Assembly: GCF_900120155.1 (NCBI RefSeq)
Contig: NZ_LT635548.1
Location: forward strand, 62,001-126,000
Reading direction: 5' to 3'
DNA length: 64,000 nucleotides
From: Clostridium sp. Marseille-P3244
GTDB taxonomy: Bacteria; Bacillota; Clostridia; Lachnospirales; Lachnospiraceae
Within the stretch, counting starts at the first letter, position 1. The number at the start of each line of letters is the position of its first letter. Made by a program: the position numbers and the translations under genes. The notes beneath the pieces were generated by a model that searched no databases, was not told the origin of the DNA, and saw only the letters and a program-made list of their open reading frames with translations. This document shows, piece by piece, positions 41,891 to 51,855 of this stretch.

Positions 41891-44323
41891 CTACTTTACA
41901 ATGAAACGGATCTCTTTTTTTGCCGCCCCTGCCTCCACATGATCTCCGGATTTGACCACTCCGTTTAAGATCGCTTCCGCGAGCCGGTCTTCCAGTTCTG
42001 TCTGAAGAGCTCTACGCAGCGGTCTTGCTCCATACTTCGCGTCAGTGCCTTTATCTACGATAAGATTTTTCGCGGACTCCCGAAGCGTCAGATGGATATC
42101 CATCTGATCCAGAAGACGTTTTGTCAGATCCCGGCACATCAGCGACACAATTCGCTTCATATGCTTCCTGTCAAGGGCATGGAATACAATGATCTCATCG
42201 ATCCGGTTGAGGAATTCCGGACGGAAGATCTGCTTCACTTCGTCCATCACATTCTGCTTCATCCTCTTGTAATCTCCCTCGGGATCCTCTTTGGCCGAAA
42301 AGCCCAGCTTCTTAGGTTCTACGATCGCTTTTGCGCCGGCATTGGACGTCATAATGATCACCGTATTGGAAAAATCAACTTTTCTCCCCTGAGAATCCGT
42401 GATATGCCCGTCATCCAGCACCTGCAGAAGGATGTTGAACACATCTGGGTGAGCCTTTTCGATCTCGTCAAAGAGTATGACAGAATACGGGTGGGTCCTC
42501 ACCCGGTCGCTGAGCTGGCCGCCTTCTTCATATCCTACATATCCCGGCGGAGAGCCGATCAACTTGGATACAGAGTGCTTTTCCATATACTCAGACATAT
42601 CTACCCGGATCATTGCTTCATCGCTTCCGAAAAGAGCTTCCGCCAGAGCCTTTGAAAGCTCTGTTTTCCCCACGCCGGTAGGTCCCAGGAACAGGAAGGA
42701 ACCGACCGGGCGTCTGGGATCTTTGAGCCCTACCCGTCCTCTCCTGACAGCTCTGGCCACTGCACTGACTGCCTCTTCCTGGCCGATCACACGTCTGTGG
42801 AGCACCGTCTCCAGCTTTTTCAGCCGGTCCGCGTCACTCTCCCCGAGTTTCTGCACCGGGATCTTCGTCCACGCGGACACCACATCCGCTATATCATTTT
42901 CCGTCACCGCAGGGCGGGAAGAATCACTTTTTTTCCGAAAACGTTTCTTCACAGCCTCTAATCTGGCCTCCGTCTCCTCTTGTTTCTTCTGAATAGCGGC
43001 TGCTCTGTCAAAATCACCGGCCTTAATACTTTCTTCTTTCTGAGAAGCCAGCTCCTTTACCGCCTCTTCGAGAGCGGTCAGATTGTCCGGTACCTTATAT
43101 CCTCTGAGACTGACTTTGGAACAGGCTTCGTCCAGCACATCAATGGCTTTGTCCGGAAGATTCCGATCCGTAACATATCTCTCTGACATCTGCACTGCCG
43201 CGTCGACCGCATCCGGCCGGATCTCTACTTTGTGATGTACTTCATATTTTTCTTTCAGTCCCAGCAGGATCTCCCGGCACTCCTCTTTTGTCGGTTCTTC
43301 TACGGACACCGGCTGAAAGCGGCGTTCTAGAGCCGCGTCTTTCTCGATGTATTTCCGGTATTCCGTGAGAGTGGTCGCTCCGATAAGCTGCAGTTCACCT
43401 CTCGCCAGGGAAGGCTTCAAAATACTTGACGCATCGATGGCGCCTTCCGCGCCGCCGGCTCCGATCATGGTGTGTATCTCATCTAAAAACAGGATCACAT
43501 TTCCTCTGGCCTCCACCTCGGTGATCAGCCCTTTCATCCGCTCCTCAAATTCTCCCCGGTATTTTGACCCTGCGATCAGCCCCGGCAGATCCAGGGTATA
43601 AATCCGCTTATCCTTCATTTTCTCCGGCACGATCCCGGCCGCAAGCCGCTGCGCAAGTCCCTCGACCACGGCAGTCTTTCCTACTCCCGGTTCTCCTACC
43701 AGACAGGGATTATTCTTTGTCCGTCTGCTCAGCACCTGCATAAGACGGAGCATCTCCTGCTCCCTGCCTGTTACCGGATCCAGTTTCCCCTCTTCGGCCC
43801 TGGCCGTCAGATCCGTGCAGTACTGTTCGATCGCAGAACCGGCTCCCCGGTGCTCTTCCTGGGTTTCCTCCTGATATTCCTTCGGATCCGCCCCCACCGC
43901 GCTCATAATATCCTGAAAGATCTTCTGCAGATTAATGTTCAATGTAATAAGGATCCTTGCCGCCACACAGTCCACATCCTTAATTATGGACAGTAAAAGA
44001 TGTTCCGTCCCGATTTCCGAAGCGTGAAGTCTGTGCGCCTCTCTTACACTGTTTTCCAGAATATACCGGTACCTGGGACTTTCCTCCGGCCTGCGCCCCG
44101 CAAACACATCTTCCCTTGGCGCGATCAGTTCATCCATAAGCCGGAGGACGCTTCCTTCCTCCACCCCGTTCTGCGCCAGGATCTGTCCCGCCACGCCGGA
44201 ATACTCATCTCGAAGTCCCAGAAGCAGGTGTTCGGTACCAATATATGGATGGTTCATTTCCTTTACGATCTTCGCGGCATACCGGATGGCGTTCTCTGCC
44301 TGTTTTGTATATGACATCTGCAT
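41891..44323 (-). CDS. clpC: ATP-dependent Clp protease ATPase subunit ClpC
   Basis: 810-residue AAA+ unfoldase. Two N-terminal repeats ([11 protein letters not shown], about 27-37; [10 protein letters not shown], about 102-111), first ATPase with [13 protein letters not shown] (about 213-225), a middle domain with UVR-like coiled coil ([19 protein letters not shown], about 426-445), and second ATPase with [14 protein letters not shown] (about 542-555) and SPPGYVGY. The middle domain separates it from ClpA/ClpX. The gene is preceded by a GntR regulator rather than ctsR-mcsA-mcsB as in Bacillus. RBS AGGAGG 5 nt before ATG. Confidence 0.95.
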   Translation of the reverse strand: MQMSYTKQAENAIRYAAKIVKEMNHPYIGTEHLLLGLRDEYSGVAGQILAQNGVEEGSVLRLMDELIAPREDVFAGRRPEESPRYRYILENSVREAHRLHASEIGTEHLLLSIIKDVDCVAARILITLNINLQKIFQDIMSAVGADPKEYQEETQEEHRGAGSAIEQYCTDLTARAEEGKLDPVTGREQEMLRLMQVLSRRTKNNPCLVGEPGVGKTAVVEGLAQRLAAGIVPEKMKDKRIYTLDLPGLIAGSKYRGEFEERMKGLITEVEARGNVILFLDEIHTMIGAGGAEGAIDASSILKPSLARGELQLIGATTLTEYRKYIEKDAALERRFQPVSVEEPTKEECREILLGLKEKYEVHHKVEIRPDAVDAAVQMSERYVTDRNLPDKAIDVLDEACSKVSLRGYKVPDNLTALEEAVKELASQKEESIKAGDFDRAAAIQKKQEETEARLEAVKKRFRKKSDSSRPAVTENDIADVVSAWTKIPVQKLGESDADRLKKLETVLHRRVIGQEEAVSAVARAVRRGRVGLKDPRRPVGSFLFLGPTGVGKTELSKALAEALFGSDEAMIRVDMSEYMEKHSVSKLIGSPPGYVGYEEGGQLSDRVRTHPYSVILFDEIEKAHPDVFNILLQVLDDGHITDSQGRKVDFSNTVIIMTSNAGAKAIVEPKKLGFSAKEDPEGDYKRMKQNVMDEVKQIFRPEFLNRIDEIIVFHALDRKHMKRIVSLMCRDLTKRLLDQMDIHLTLRESAKNLIVDKGTDAKYGARPLRRALQTELEDRLAEAILNGVVKSGDHVEAGAAKKEIRFIVK

Positions 44324-44346
44324 AGGCTCCTCCTGTAATCCTCCTG

Positions 44347-44733
44347 TTATAACTCCCTCATCTCAAGACGATATTCGTCAAAGATCTCATCCACCAGCTC
44401 GTGTACTTCCTCACGGGAAACATTCTTGCAGCATCCTCTGGCAAGCACGATCCGAAGCTGGCGCCTCATCTCTTCCAGCTGTTCCAGTTTATCAATATCC
44501 AGAGCGATCACGGCTCCCCTTCTCTTGTCCAGACTGATATACCCTTCTCTTTTCAGGACACTGTACGCCTTATTCACAGTGTGCATGTTCACGCCGATCA
44601 TATCTGCCATCTGGCGCACGGACGGCAGAGAATCTCCCTCACGGATCACGGACGTGGCAATGCCCATGATAATCTGATTACAAAGCTGAATGTATATTGC
44701 TTCATCGCTGTCAAAATCAACTTGGATCAACAT
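44347..44733 (-). CDS. GntR family transcriptional regulator (YtrA/YhcF-like)
   Basis: 128 residues. N-terminal GntR winged helix: YIQLCNQIIMGIATSVIREGDSLPSVRQMADMIGVNMHTVNKAYSVLKREGYI spread over about 14-64, with the recognition helix at MHTVNKAYSVL. The short C-terminal helical tail lacks a ligand-binding domain, as in the YtrA group that senses little besides its own dimer state. It overlaps the operon start of clpC (23-bp gap), so it may control clpC. That link is inference from position. Confidence 0.85.
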   Translation of the reverse strand: MLIQVDFDSDEAIYIQLCNQIIMGIATSVIREGDSLPSVRQMADMIGVNMHTVNKAYSVLKREGYISLDKRRGAVIALDIDKLEQLEEMRRQLRIVLARGCCKNVSREEVHELVDEIFDEYRLEMREL

Positions 44734-44766
44734 TCTATTTCTTCCTTCCGTACAGTGTCATAACGA

Positions 44767-45993
44767 TCATGCTTCTCTCCTCCGGAGGATGTCATATTTC
44801 TCCGGAATCTCTTCCAGCCTGGCCCACAGGATCTGTTTCGCGTGGGGCGCGCTCTCCTGCTCTTCTCCTTCCTCGTTGAGGATCTGCCTTACGGCTGTCT
44901 CGATATTACGGCCGTCCGGTTTCATGATCTCAATGGTCTCCCCGACAGAAAATTTATTTCTCTGCTCCAGCCTGCACAGTCCGTCTTTCACCTCTTCCAC
45001 AGTCCCAAGATAAGTATATTCTTTGTGATAGGTACTGTTATCATAGATCTGAGTATTCTCGTCCGGTTTCCCGAAAAAGAATCCGGTCGTATACTGCCGG
45101 TGCGTGCAGCCTGATATCTGTTCCAGATACCAGGGCATATGTTCCCGGTACAATGCAAGGTCTTCCTTCCAGTCGTCAATGGCTTTCCGGTAAGTACGAG
45201 CCACAGTCGCGACATAGAGGGCATTCTTCATCCTTCCTTCGATCTTGAAACTGTCGATCCCGGCATCCATCAGCTCCGGGATATGCTCGATCATACAAAG
45301 ATCCCTGGAATTAAAAATATAGGTTCCCCGCTCATTTTCATAAACCGGCATATACTCTCCGGGCCTTGACTCCTCCACCACAGCGTATTTCCAGCGGCAG
45401 GGATGAGTACAGGCTCCCCGGTTGGCGTCCCTCCCGGTAAAATAATTGCTCAAAAGGCACCTTCCGGAATAGGATATGCACATGGCTCCGTGCACAAACG
45501 CCTCGATCTCAAGGTCATCCGGGATATTTTCTCTCAGATTTTTGATCTCTTTCAGGGACAGTTCTCTGGCGCACACAACCCTGCTGGCTCCCTGCCGGTG
45601 CCAGAAACGATACGTACCATAGTTTGTATTATTTGCCTGGGTGCTGATATGGCACTCAATCTCAGGGCAGATTTCTTGCGCTATATCGAAAACACCGGGA
45701 TCTGAAATGATCAGCGCGTCCGGACGGATCTCTCTTAGTTCACTGAAATAGCTGCGGATCCCGGGCAGATCCTCATTATGGGCAAAAATATTGGCCGTGA
45801 CATAGACCTTCACGCCCCGCGCATGGGCAAAGCTTATCCCCTGTTCCATTTCTTCCAGAGTAAAATTTTTCGCTTTTGCCCGAAGCCCGAAAGCCTCACC
45901 CCCGATATAGACTGCATCCGCGCCAAAAACCACTGCTGTCTTCAGCACGTCCAGGCTGCTGGCCGGTATCAGTAATTCTGGATGTCTGCTCAT
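44767..45993 (-). CDS. Peptidase U32 family, tRNA hydroxylation (TrhP-like)
   Basis: 408 residues with the U32 signature EAFVHGAMCISYSGRCLLSNYF (about 164-185) and GACTHPCRW (about 193-201), whose Cys residues bind an Fe-S cluster in relatives. In Bacillus, U32 members TrhP1/P2 make 5-hydroxyuridine at tRNA position 34, which TrmR then methylates. The gene overlaps trmR by 4 bp, in keeping with this. Only one U32 gene is present. Older annotations as collagenase are not supported. Confidence 0.88.
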   Translation of the reverse strand: MSRHPELLIPASSLDVLKTAVVFGADAVYIGGEAFGLRAKAKNFTLEEMEQGISFAHARGVKVYVTANIFAHNEDLPGIRSYFSELREIRPDALIISDPGVFDIAQEICPEIECHISTQANNTNYGTYRFWHRQGASRVVCARELSLKEIKNLRENIPDDLEIEAFVHGAMCISYSGRCLLSNYFTGRDANRGACTHPCRWKYAVVEESRPGEYMPVYENERGTYIFNSRDLCMIEHIPELMDAGIDSFKIEGRMKNALYVATVARTYRKAIDDWKEDLALYREHMPWYLEQISGCTHRQYTTGFFFGKPDENTQIYDNSTYHKEYTYLGTVEEVKDGLCRLEQRNKFSVGETIEIMKPDGRNIETAVRQILNEEGEEQESAPHAKQILWARLEEIPEKYDILRRREA

Positions 45994-46709
45994 TGTCTGT
46001 TTCCTTTCTCCGGGTCTTCCGATGGATCCGCATCTCTTGTGGCATCCCCTGTTTCCCGGGGCTTTGCGTCTTGTTTCACACTCACTGCCACGCCGTCGCC
46101 CAGAGGGATGACTGCGGTGACCAGTGAATCACTGTGTTTTAATTCATAAAGGTATTCTCTCATCCGGGCATGGATCGTCCGATTGCGCCGTTCTACGGCA
46201 AACCTGGACTGGATCACATCCCCGTCCTGCATCACGTTGTCTGAGACAAGGGTCCCTCCCGGCGCAAGCAGGCGCATCACGTCCGGCAGATAATGAATGT
46301 ACTGCCCTTTGGCCGCGTCCATAAAAATAAAATCATACGGTCCGCTCAGAACTTTCAGGACTTCCGACGCGTCCCCCGGGATCAGAGTGATCTGCTCATC
46401 CCGCCCCGCTCTTCGGAAATTCTCACGGGCGGCCGGGATCCTCTTTTCATAGTTTTCGATCGTGGTGATCCTGCACCCTTCCGGCGCGTATTCACTCATC
46501 AATAACGCAGAGAAACCTACGGCAGTTCCGACTTCCAGAATGCGCATAGGTTTTTGGATCATAAGGAGCACCTTGAGGAGGCTCTGCGTCTCCTTCTTAA
46601 TGATCGGGATATCCGACGCAAGAGCCTCTCTCTCAATTGTCTCCAGTATCTCACTGTTTCTTGTCTCAAGCGAATTGATGAATGTAACGATACGTTCATC
46701 TACTATCAT
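45990..46709 (-). CDS. trmR: O-methyltransferase, probable tRNA 5-hydroxyuridine methyltransferase
   Basis: SAM-dependent enzyme, 239 residues. SAM-binding ILEVGTAVGFSALLMSEYAP (about 57-76), ending in FIFMDAAKGQYIHYL (about 130-144) and a metal-binding region (LVSDNV, about 158-163), as in the COMT-like family that includes TrmR (YrrM). The start is ATG 46709, two bases after the rnj stop; the ORF extends 45 codons into rnj and is rejected. The U32 peptidase gene downstream makes a tRNA wobble-uridine role likely. About 20 extra residues at the C-terminus are not typical. Confidence 0.85.
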   Translation of the reverse strand: MIVDERIVTFINSLETRNSEILETIEREALASDIPIIKKETQSLLKVLLMIQKPMRILEVGTAVGFSALLMSEYAPEGCRITTIENYEKRIPAARENFRRAGRDEQITLIPGDASEVLKVLSGPYDFIFMDAAKGQYIHYLPDVMRLLAPGGTLVSDNVMQDGDVIQSRFAVERRNRTIHARMREYLYELKHSDSLVTAVIPLGDGVAVSVKQDAKPRETGDATRDADPSEDPEKGNRQ

Positions 46710-46711
46710 TT

Positions 46712-48382
46712 TTACACATCTACATCCATGATGATCGGGATCACCATAGGTTTTCTCTTTGTCTTTTTCCAGATATAATCGTTCATGGCGTCGCGGATCA
46801 CTAACTTGATCTTGTTCCAGTCCGTGTGCCTTCCGTTCAGGCATTTATCCAGAGCGTCGGCCACTGCTTTCCTGGCGTCTTCCATCAGCTGTTCAGACTC
46901 TCTGACGTAGACAAATCCCCTGGATACAATGTCAGGCCCCGCCAGCAGGCGGTTGGTCCTTCTCTCCAGAGTCAGCACCACGATGATAATGCCGTCCTCG
47001 GCCAGATGCTGCCTGTCGCGGAGTACGATATTCCCAACATCTCCCACTCCAAGACCATCCACCAGTACAGCTCCGGTATGCACTTTATCCACGACCTTCG
47101 CGGATTCATCATCCAGCTCCAGCACATCCCCGGACTGAATGATAAATACGTTCTCTTTGGGAATGCCCAACGATTTTGCCACCTCGGCATTTGCCTTCAG
47201 ATGGCGGTACTCGCCATGGACCGGTATGGCATATTTCGGCTTCACAAGCGAGTAGATCAGTTTCAGTTCTTCCTGGCAGGCATGGCCGGATACATGGGTA
47301 TCCTGGAAGATGACCTCCGCGCCTTTGGATGACAGTTCGTTGATCACGCGGGAAACGGATTTTTCATTTCCCGGGATCGGATTCGAACTGAAGATGATCG
47401 TGTCATTGGGCTGGATCGTCACCTTCCGGTGTACATCCGCGGCCATCCTTGACAGGGCTGCCATGGACTCGCCCTGGCTCCCGGTGGTGATAAGCACCAT
47501 CTTCTCCGGCGGATAGTTCTTCATCTCATCGATCTCGATCAGGGTCTTGTCCGGCACGTGCAGATACCCCAGCTCCGAGGCGGTGGATATGATATTTACC
47601 ATACTCCGCCCCTCTACGACAACCTTTCTGCCATATTTATATGCAGAATTGATGATCTGCTGCACACGGTCCACATTCGACGCAAATGTGGCGATGATCA
47701 GCCGGGTATTCTGATGTTCCGCGAAAATATGGTCAAATGTGATCCCCACAGTCCTCTCCGACTGGGTAAAACCGCGGCGTTCTGCATTCGTACTGTCAGA
47801 CATGAGCGCCAGTACGCCCTTTTTTCCAATCTCCGCAAATCTCTGCAGATCGATCGCGTCGCCGAACACCGGCGTATAATCAACTTTAAAATCTCCTGTA
47901 TGGACCACCACACCGGCCGGGGAATAGATCGCCAGAGCTGACGCGTCCTGGATGCTATGGTTCGTCTTTATAAATTCGATCCGGAATTTCCCCAGATTGA
48001 TGGACTGGCCATGCCGGACAACCTTCCGCTTCGTGCTGCGCAGAAGATTATGCTCCTTCAGCTTATTCTCGATGATCCCCATCGTAAGCTTTGTAGTATA
48101 GATCGGCAGATTGATCTCTTTGAGCACATAAGGCAGTGCCCCGATATGGTCTTCATGTCCGTGGGTGATAACAAAACCTTTCAGCTTGGACATATTGTCT
48201 TTAAGATACGTCACGTCCGGAATCACCAGGTCGATCCCCAGCATGTCATCCTCCGGGAATGCCAGGCCGCAGTCCACGACAACAATGCTGTCTTCGTACT
48301 CAAAGGCAGTAATGTTCATACCGATCTGTTCCAGGCCGCCCAGCGGTATAATGCGCAATTTCCCCTTGTTTTCTTTCTTCAA
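46712..48382 (-). CDS. rnj: Ribonuclease J
   Basis: Exo-/endoribonuclease for mRNA decay. Beta-CASP metallo-beta-lactamase: THGHEDHIGALPY (about 74-86) with the zinc-binding His/Asp residues, then the beta-CASP domain and C-terminal dimer domain. 556 residues from a TTG at 48382 with GGAGGTG 8 nt upstream, giving LKKENKGKLRIIPLGG as start, the expected length; the 45-codon longer ORF is not supported. Single RNase J in the window. Confidence 0.95.
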   Translation of the reverse strand: MKKENKGKLRIIPLGGLEQIGMNITAFEYEDSIVVVDCGLAFPEDDMLGIDLVIPDVTYLKDNMSKLKGFVITHGHEDHIGALPYVLKEINLPIYTTKLTMGIIENKLKEHNLLRSTKRKVVRHGQSINLGKFRIEFIKTNHSIQDASALAIYSPAGVVVHTGDFKVDYTPVFGDAIDLQRFAEIGKKGVLALMSDSTNAERRGFTQSERTVGITFDHIFAEHQNTRLIIATFASNVDRVQQIINSAYKYGRKVVVEGRSMVNIISTASELGYLHVPDKTLIEIDEMKNYPPEKMVLITTGSQGESMAALSRMAADVHRKVTIQPNDTIIFSSNPIPGNEKSVSRVINELSSKGAEVIFQDTHVSGHACQEELKLIYSLVKPKYAIPVHGEYRHLKANAEVAKSLGIPKENVFIIQSGDVLELDDESAKVVDKVHTGAVLVDGLGVGDVGNIVLRDRQHLAEDGIIIVVLTLERRTNRLLAGPDIVSRGFVYVRESEQLMEDARKAVADALDKCLNGRHTDWNKIKLVIRDAMNDYIWKKTKRKPMVIPIIMDVDV

Positions 48383-48479
48383 AAAATAAACACCTCCATC
48401 ATAAGTTTTATGTATCACTTTACTTCCGGGCACAAAAAGAACAGCAGTCTCTGAAAGCTGCTCTGCCAAAGAAAAACCG

Positions 48480-48941
48480 TCATTTTGCTCTTTTCTGGCA
48501 TTCTCTGCACAGGCCATAGAACTTCAGCTCATGATCCAGGACATGGAATCCGGTGACTTCCTCAATGTGACGTTCCAGATCATCCAGCAGATCGTCATCA
48601 AATGGAACCACCTTATTGCATTCCCTGCATATGAGATGGTGATGGTTGTGTTTTGCTCCGTCCCGGAGCAGATGTCCGATCTCATATCTCACACATCCAT
48701 CATCCAGATTGATCCTGTCTATAAGCTGCATATCCCAGAGCAGCTGAAGTGTACGGTACACTGTCGCCAGCCCGATCTCCGGATAATCTTCCGTCACCAG
48801 CTCATAGATATCCTCCGCAGTCATATGCCTGCCGCCGTGCTGCTCCAGAACCGACAGAACAAGCAGTCTCTGATGCGTCACTTTAAGACCCTTTTGTCTC
48901 AGCCGTTCTCTGAGCAGTTCCTCTGTTTTCTTCCGTTCCAT
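48480..48941 (-). CDS. Fur family metal-responsive regulator
   Basis: 153 residues. Winged helix with LATVYRTLQLL (about 58-68), metal site HNHHHLICRECNKVVPF (about 97-113, His cluster plus CxxC) and second CxxC in YGLCRECQ near the C-terminus, so structural zinc is expected. Could be Fur, PerR or Zur; the motifs do not settle it. ATG 48941 has AAAGGA 5 nt upstream. Between rnj and DUF1292, a Firmicute arrangement. Confidence 0.88.
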   Translation of the reverse strand: MERKKTEELLRERLRQKGLKVTHQRLLVLSVLEQHGGRHMTAEDIYELVTEDYPEIGLATVYRTLQLLWDMQLIDRINLDDGCVRYEIGHLLRDGAKHNHHHLICRECNKVVPFDDDLLDDLERHIEEVTGFHVLDHELKFYGLCRECQKRAK

Positions 48942-49009
48942 CCGCGTCCTTTCGTCTCCCCGCAGTAAGTAGATCAATATATTATGTTTATCTGATCACA
49001 TCTCTGTGC

Positions 49010-49270
49010 TCATATCTCTATATTCACATCTTCCAGCAGCTCTTCGAATACTTTTGAGACCGCCATCAGTTCTGTCTCATCCTCTACGATCTCATAGACA
49101 CTGTCGCCTTTCTCCGGCTGCCCTGCCTCTTTCAAGATAAGGCATTCGGCCTCATCCTCTTCGGAGTCCGTAACGAGTATGTAAGTATTCCCGTTTATCA
49201 TCGTCTCCTCGAGAACATAAAAGTCATCCTCACCGCTGCCGTCCGCAAAAGCAAATCTGATCTTATCCAT
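49010..49270 (-). CDS. DUF1292 family protein (YrzB-like)
   Basis: 86 residues, acidic. Family pattern: DKIRFAFADGSGEDDFYVLEE, NGNTYILVTDSEEDEAECLILK and YEIVEDETELMAVSKVFEELLED. Function unknown; always next to ruvX and ireB in Firmicutes. ATG 49270 with AAGGGG 6 nt upstream is preferred to the TTG at 49291, which overlaps ruvX. Confidence 0.9.
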   Translation of the reverse strand: MDKIRFAFADGSGEDDFYVLEETMINGNTYILVTDSEEDEAECLILKEAGQPEKGDSVYEIVEDETELMAVSKVFEELLEDVNIEI

Positions 49271-49287
49271 AAAATGCCCCTTATCCG

Positions 49288-49731
49288 TCAATTCCGCGCC
49301 CGGTCCTGCCTCATATGCGTCAGGTCAAGATATCCCTGGAGGATAAAGACCGCCGCGATCTGATCAATATGTCTCTTGCGGTGCTCTCTCCTGACATTGC
49401 TCTCAATCAGCGCTCGCTCTGCCTCCACAGTCGTAAGCCTCTCATCCCACATAATGATCTCAAGCCCTGTCCGTCTGTGGAGCATGTCCTTAAATTCCAG
49501 TGATTTTTCGGCGCGCTCCCCTATGTCATTGTTCATATGTTTCGGAAAACCAAGCACGATCTTCTCTACGTCGTAGATTTCGATCAGCTCCTCGATACGC
49601 GCGCAGGTCCGCCGAAGCTTGTTTTCTTCTTTTCGTCTGATTGTTTCTATGGCCTGGGCCGTAAGCCCAAGAGCGTCACTGATCGCGACTCCGACAGTCT
49701 TTGTCCCATAGTCCAGCCCCATAATTCTCAT
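49288..49731 (-). CDS. ruvX: Holliday junction resolvase RuvX/YqgF (pre-16S rRNA nuclease)
   Basis: 147 residues. RNase H-like fold: [16 protein letters not shown] (about 4-19) with the first catalytic Asp, [10 protein letters not shown] (about 60-69), and the last acidic motif in [16 protein letters not shown] (about 95-110). Implicated in 16S rRNA 5' maturation as well as recombination. Near the end is [16 protein letters not shown], also typical. Confidence 0.93.
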   Translation of the reverse strand: MRIMGLDYGTKTVGVAISDALGLTAQAIETIRRKEENKLRRTCARIEELIEIYDVEKIVLGFPKHMNNDIGERAEKSLEFKDMLHRRTGLEIIMWDERLTTVEAERALIESNVRREHRKRHIDQIAAVFILQGYLDLTHMRQDRARN

Positions 49732-49737
49732 AACTGA

Positions 49738-50001
49738 TTATTCCCAGGAATTGTGTTCGATATACGCTTTTAACAGCTCCTCTACCAATTCATCCCTCTC
49801 TACTTTCATCACAAGGCTCCTCGCCCCATTATAGCTGGTTATATATGTAGGGTCACCCGACATAACATATCCAACGATCTGATTGACTGGATTATATCCT
49901 TTTTCCTTCAGAGCCTTAAACACGATCTCAAGGATATCCTTGGCTGAGATCTGAGGTCCGGGCTCTACCTGAAAAAACTGCGTATTACTCAGGTCACTCA
50001 T
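49738..50001 (-). CDS. IreB family regulatory phosphoprotein (DUF965)
   Basis: 87 residues, with the family core [45 protein letters not shown] spread over about 23-67. In Enterococcus, IreB is phosphorylated by the kinase IreK and affects cephalosporin resistance. The likely phosphosite Thr residues lie near the N-terminus. ATG 50001 has AGGAGG; the ORF extends far upstream without support. First of the ireB-ruvX-DUF1292 trio. Upstream (50042-50098) are two small hairpins of unknown role. Confidence 0.93.
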   Translation of the reverse strand: MSDLSNTQFFQVEPGPQISAKDILEIVFKALKEKGYNPVNQIVGYVMSGDPTYITSYNGARSLVMKVERDELVEELLKAYIEHNSWE

Positions 50002-50132
50002 CTTAATGTTCCTCCTTCTCCGTAAATTTATATATTGACAGAGCATCCGGCAGACGCCGGAACATGGCTCTTGTTTCCTCTGGGAAGTCCCAGAATCCCT
50101 ATTTACAATTCTAATATACTCCCATTTAAAAT

Positions 50133-51449
50133 TCAATGAATAATTTGTAAATCATTATCAATTTGAACGTTTACGATACAATTTTTCAGATTTTTCTCAC
50201 TTTCTAGTGCAATTTTCATATATTCTCTTGTATAGCCTGTCTGCACTGTCCTGCCGTTCACCTCTGCCTCTTCTTCTACAAGCACTTCCACTTCTTTTCC
50301 GACAAAGCCACTCTCAAAGATCCTCCGCTTTCTTTCTCCAAGGCTGATCATGCGCGCGCTTCTCTGCGCCTTCACTTCCTCACTGACCTGATCTGCCATG
50401 GCCGCAGCCTTTGTCCCTTCTCTTCTGGAATATTTAAAAATATGTGTCTCATAAAATCCCACTCTGTCTACAAAGTCATAAGACTTACGGAACTCTTCCT
50501 CTGTCTCCCCCGGAAATCCCACGATCACATCTGTGGTCAAAGCCGGACAGTTGAAATATTTTCTCAGGATCCGGCATTTTTCATAATATTCTTCACTTGT
50601 ATACCTGCGGTTCATCCGCTTTAATGTGGCATTGCATCCACTCTGAAGAGACAGATGAAAATGCGGGCAAACCTTGGGCATAGCGGCAAGGGACTTCGCA
50701 AACTCTTCCGTCACGATCCCCGGTTCGAGTGATCCCAGGCGGATCCTCTTTATCCCGTCCACCTCATGGATTTCCCGAATCAATTGCAGAAGATGTCTGC
50801 GGCCGTCAAAATCGATCCCGTAGGAACTCAAATGGATCCCCGTAAGCACGACCTCCCGGTATCCGTTTTCCGACAGCCCATGTACTTCCTCCAGCACATC
50901 CGCCGCTTTTCTGCTGCGGACACGCCCCCTCATATAAGGGATGATGCAATATGTGCAGAACTGATTGCACCCGTCCTGTACCTTGATATACGCCCTTGTG
51001 TGATCCCCCGGTCTGGTCAGGCGCAGCTCCTCATATTCTCTGTCTCGGCTGATATCATCTGTCCATTCTTCCACAGATCTGTTTTTAGAGCTGTTTTTCT
51101 CCCTTTTCCGCTCCTCGTATTCCTCCAGGATCCGGATCAGGTCTTTTTTGTGGTCATTCCCTATCACGATATCGATACAGGAATCTTTTTCTTTCCCTAT
51201 CTGGGCCTGCACATAACAGCCCGCCGCCACCACAATAGCATCCGGGTTCAGCTTTCTGGCCCGGTGGAGCATCTGACGGGATTTTCTGTCCGCGATATTC
51301 GTTACGGTACATGTATTAATAATATAGACATCCGCGCCCTCCCGGAAGGGAACGATCTGATATCCTGCCCTTTCCAGCATTTCCTGCATCGCCTCTGTTT
51401 CATATGCATTTACCTTGCATCCCAGGTTGTGCAGAGCCGCTTTTTTCAT
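50133..51449 (-). CDS. mtaB: tRNA t6A37 methylthiotransferase MtaB
   Basis: Radical SAM enzyme converting t6A37 to ms2t6A in tRNAs that read ANN codons. N-terminal UPF0004 domain with Cys residues (LGCKVN, about 9-14; NTCTVT, about 46-51; AGCYVQ, about 79-84), radical [23 protein letters not shown] (about 157-176) and a TRAM-like C-terminus. 438 residues. Confidence 0.95.
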   Translation of the reverse strand: MKKAALHNLGCKVNAYETEAMQEMLERAGYQIVPFREGADVYIINTCTVTNIADRKSRQMLHRARKLNPDAIVVAAGCYVQAQIGKEKDSCIDIVIGNDHKKDLIRILEEYEERKREKNSSKNRSVEEWTDDISRDREYEELRLTRPGDHTRAYIKVQDGCNQFCTYCIIPYMRGRVRSRKAADVLEEVHGLSENGYREVVLTGIHLSSYGIDFDGRRHLLQLIREIHEVDGIKRIRLGSLEPGIVTEEFAKSLAAMPKVCPHFHLSLQSGCNATLKRMNRRYTSEEYYEKCRILRKYFNCPALTTDVIVGFPGETEEEFRKSYDFVDRVGFYETHIFKYSRREGTKAAAMADQVSEEVKAQRSARMISLGERKRRIFESGFVGKEVEVLVEEEAEVNGRTVQTGYTREYMKIALESEKNLKNCIVNVQIDNDLQIIH

Positions 51450-51481
51450 GACAAAATTACCTCTTTTTCCTTTATTGTTCC

Positions 51482-51510
51482 TTGACTTTTACCAGGCCAT
51501 CCCGTAGAAT
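51482..51510 (+). promoter_or_regulatory. Promoter of the HPr-like gene
   Basis: Plus strand TTGACT (51482-51487), 17-nt spacer, TAGAAT (51505-51510). A 7-bp hairpin (51515-51521/51527-51533) lies at the expected RNA 5' end and could stabilise the transcript. Confidence 0.75.
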
Positions 51511-51563
51511 ATACATAAGGCGCACGGCCTTATTTTACTGTATGATCCAAGGAGGGCAATAGA

Positions 51564-51797
51564 ATGAAAACAGTACAGATTTCTTTAAACTCTATCGACA
51601 AAGTGAAATCTTTTGTAAACGTGATCACAAAGTACGACAATGACTTCGATTTAGTATCCGGAAGATATGTTATAGATGCCAAATCCATCATGGGGATCTT
51701 CAGCCTGGACCTCTCCAAGCCGATCGACCTCAATATCCACGCAGACGGTAACATCGATGATATTCTTGCCGCGCTGGATCCTTACATCATTAAATAA
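51564..51797 (+). CDS. HPr-like protein lacking the active-site histidine
   Basis: 77 residues, RBS GGAGG. Sequence around the usual regulatory Ser-46 is kept (VIDAKSIMGIFSLDL, about 35-49), but the N-terminal part where HPr carries His-15 in 'GxHARPA' reads NSIDKVKSFVNVITKYD, with no histidine. So it cannot pass phosphate to PTS sugars in the normal way. It may have a signalling role through serine phosphorylation, as Crh does (Crh has Gln there). Isolated plus-strand gene, strong promoter and terminator. Confidence 0.88.
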   Translation: MKTVQISLNSIDKVKSFVNVITKYDNDFDLVSGRYVIDAKSIMGIFSLDLSKPIDLNIHADGNIDDILAALDPYIIK

Positions 51798-51811
51798 ATC
51801 TTGTTCATATA

Positions 51812-51840
51812 AAAAGCTGTCTCAGTATGAGGCAGCTTTT
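51812..51840. terminator. Bidirectional terminator between HPr-like gene and thiI
   Basis: AAAAGCTG.CTCA stem with GTA loop and TGAG.CAGCTTTT complement, followed by further T residues on both strands. Confidence 0.92.
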
Positions 51841-51855
51841 TTATGTCCCGGCCGC

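Noticed and set aside
44767..45993. Calling the U32 protein a collagenase/protease
   Set aside because: Current knowledge of the closest Bacillus relatives and the overlap with trmR favour a tRNA-hydroxylation role.
46712..48517. Extended N-terminus of RNase J starting at 48517
   Set aside because: The TTG at 48382 has a perfect RBS and gives the expected family start and length; the extension lies over the fur-rnj gap.
50042..50098. Two small hairpins upstream of ireB as a riboswitch
   Set aside because: They are short and lack the conserved sequences of any riboswitch class I know; possible weak structures only.
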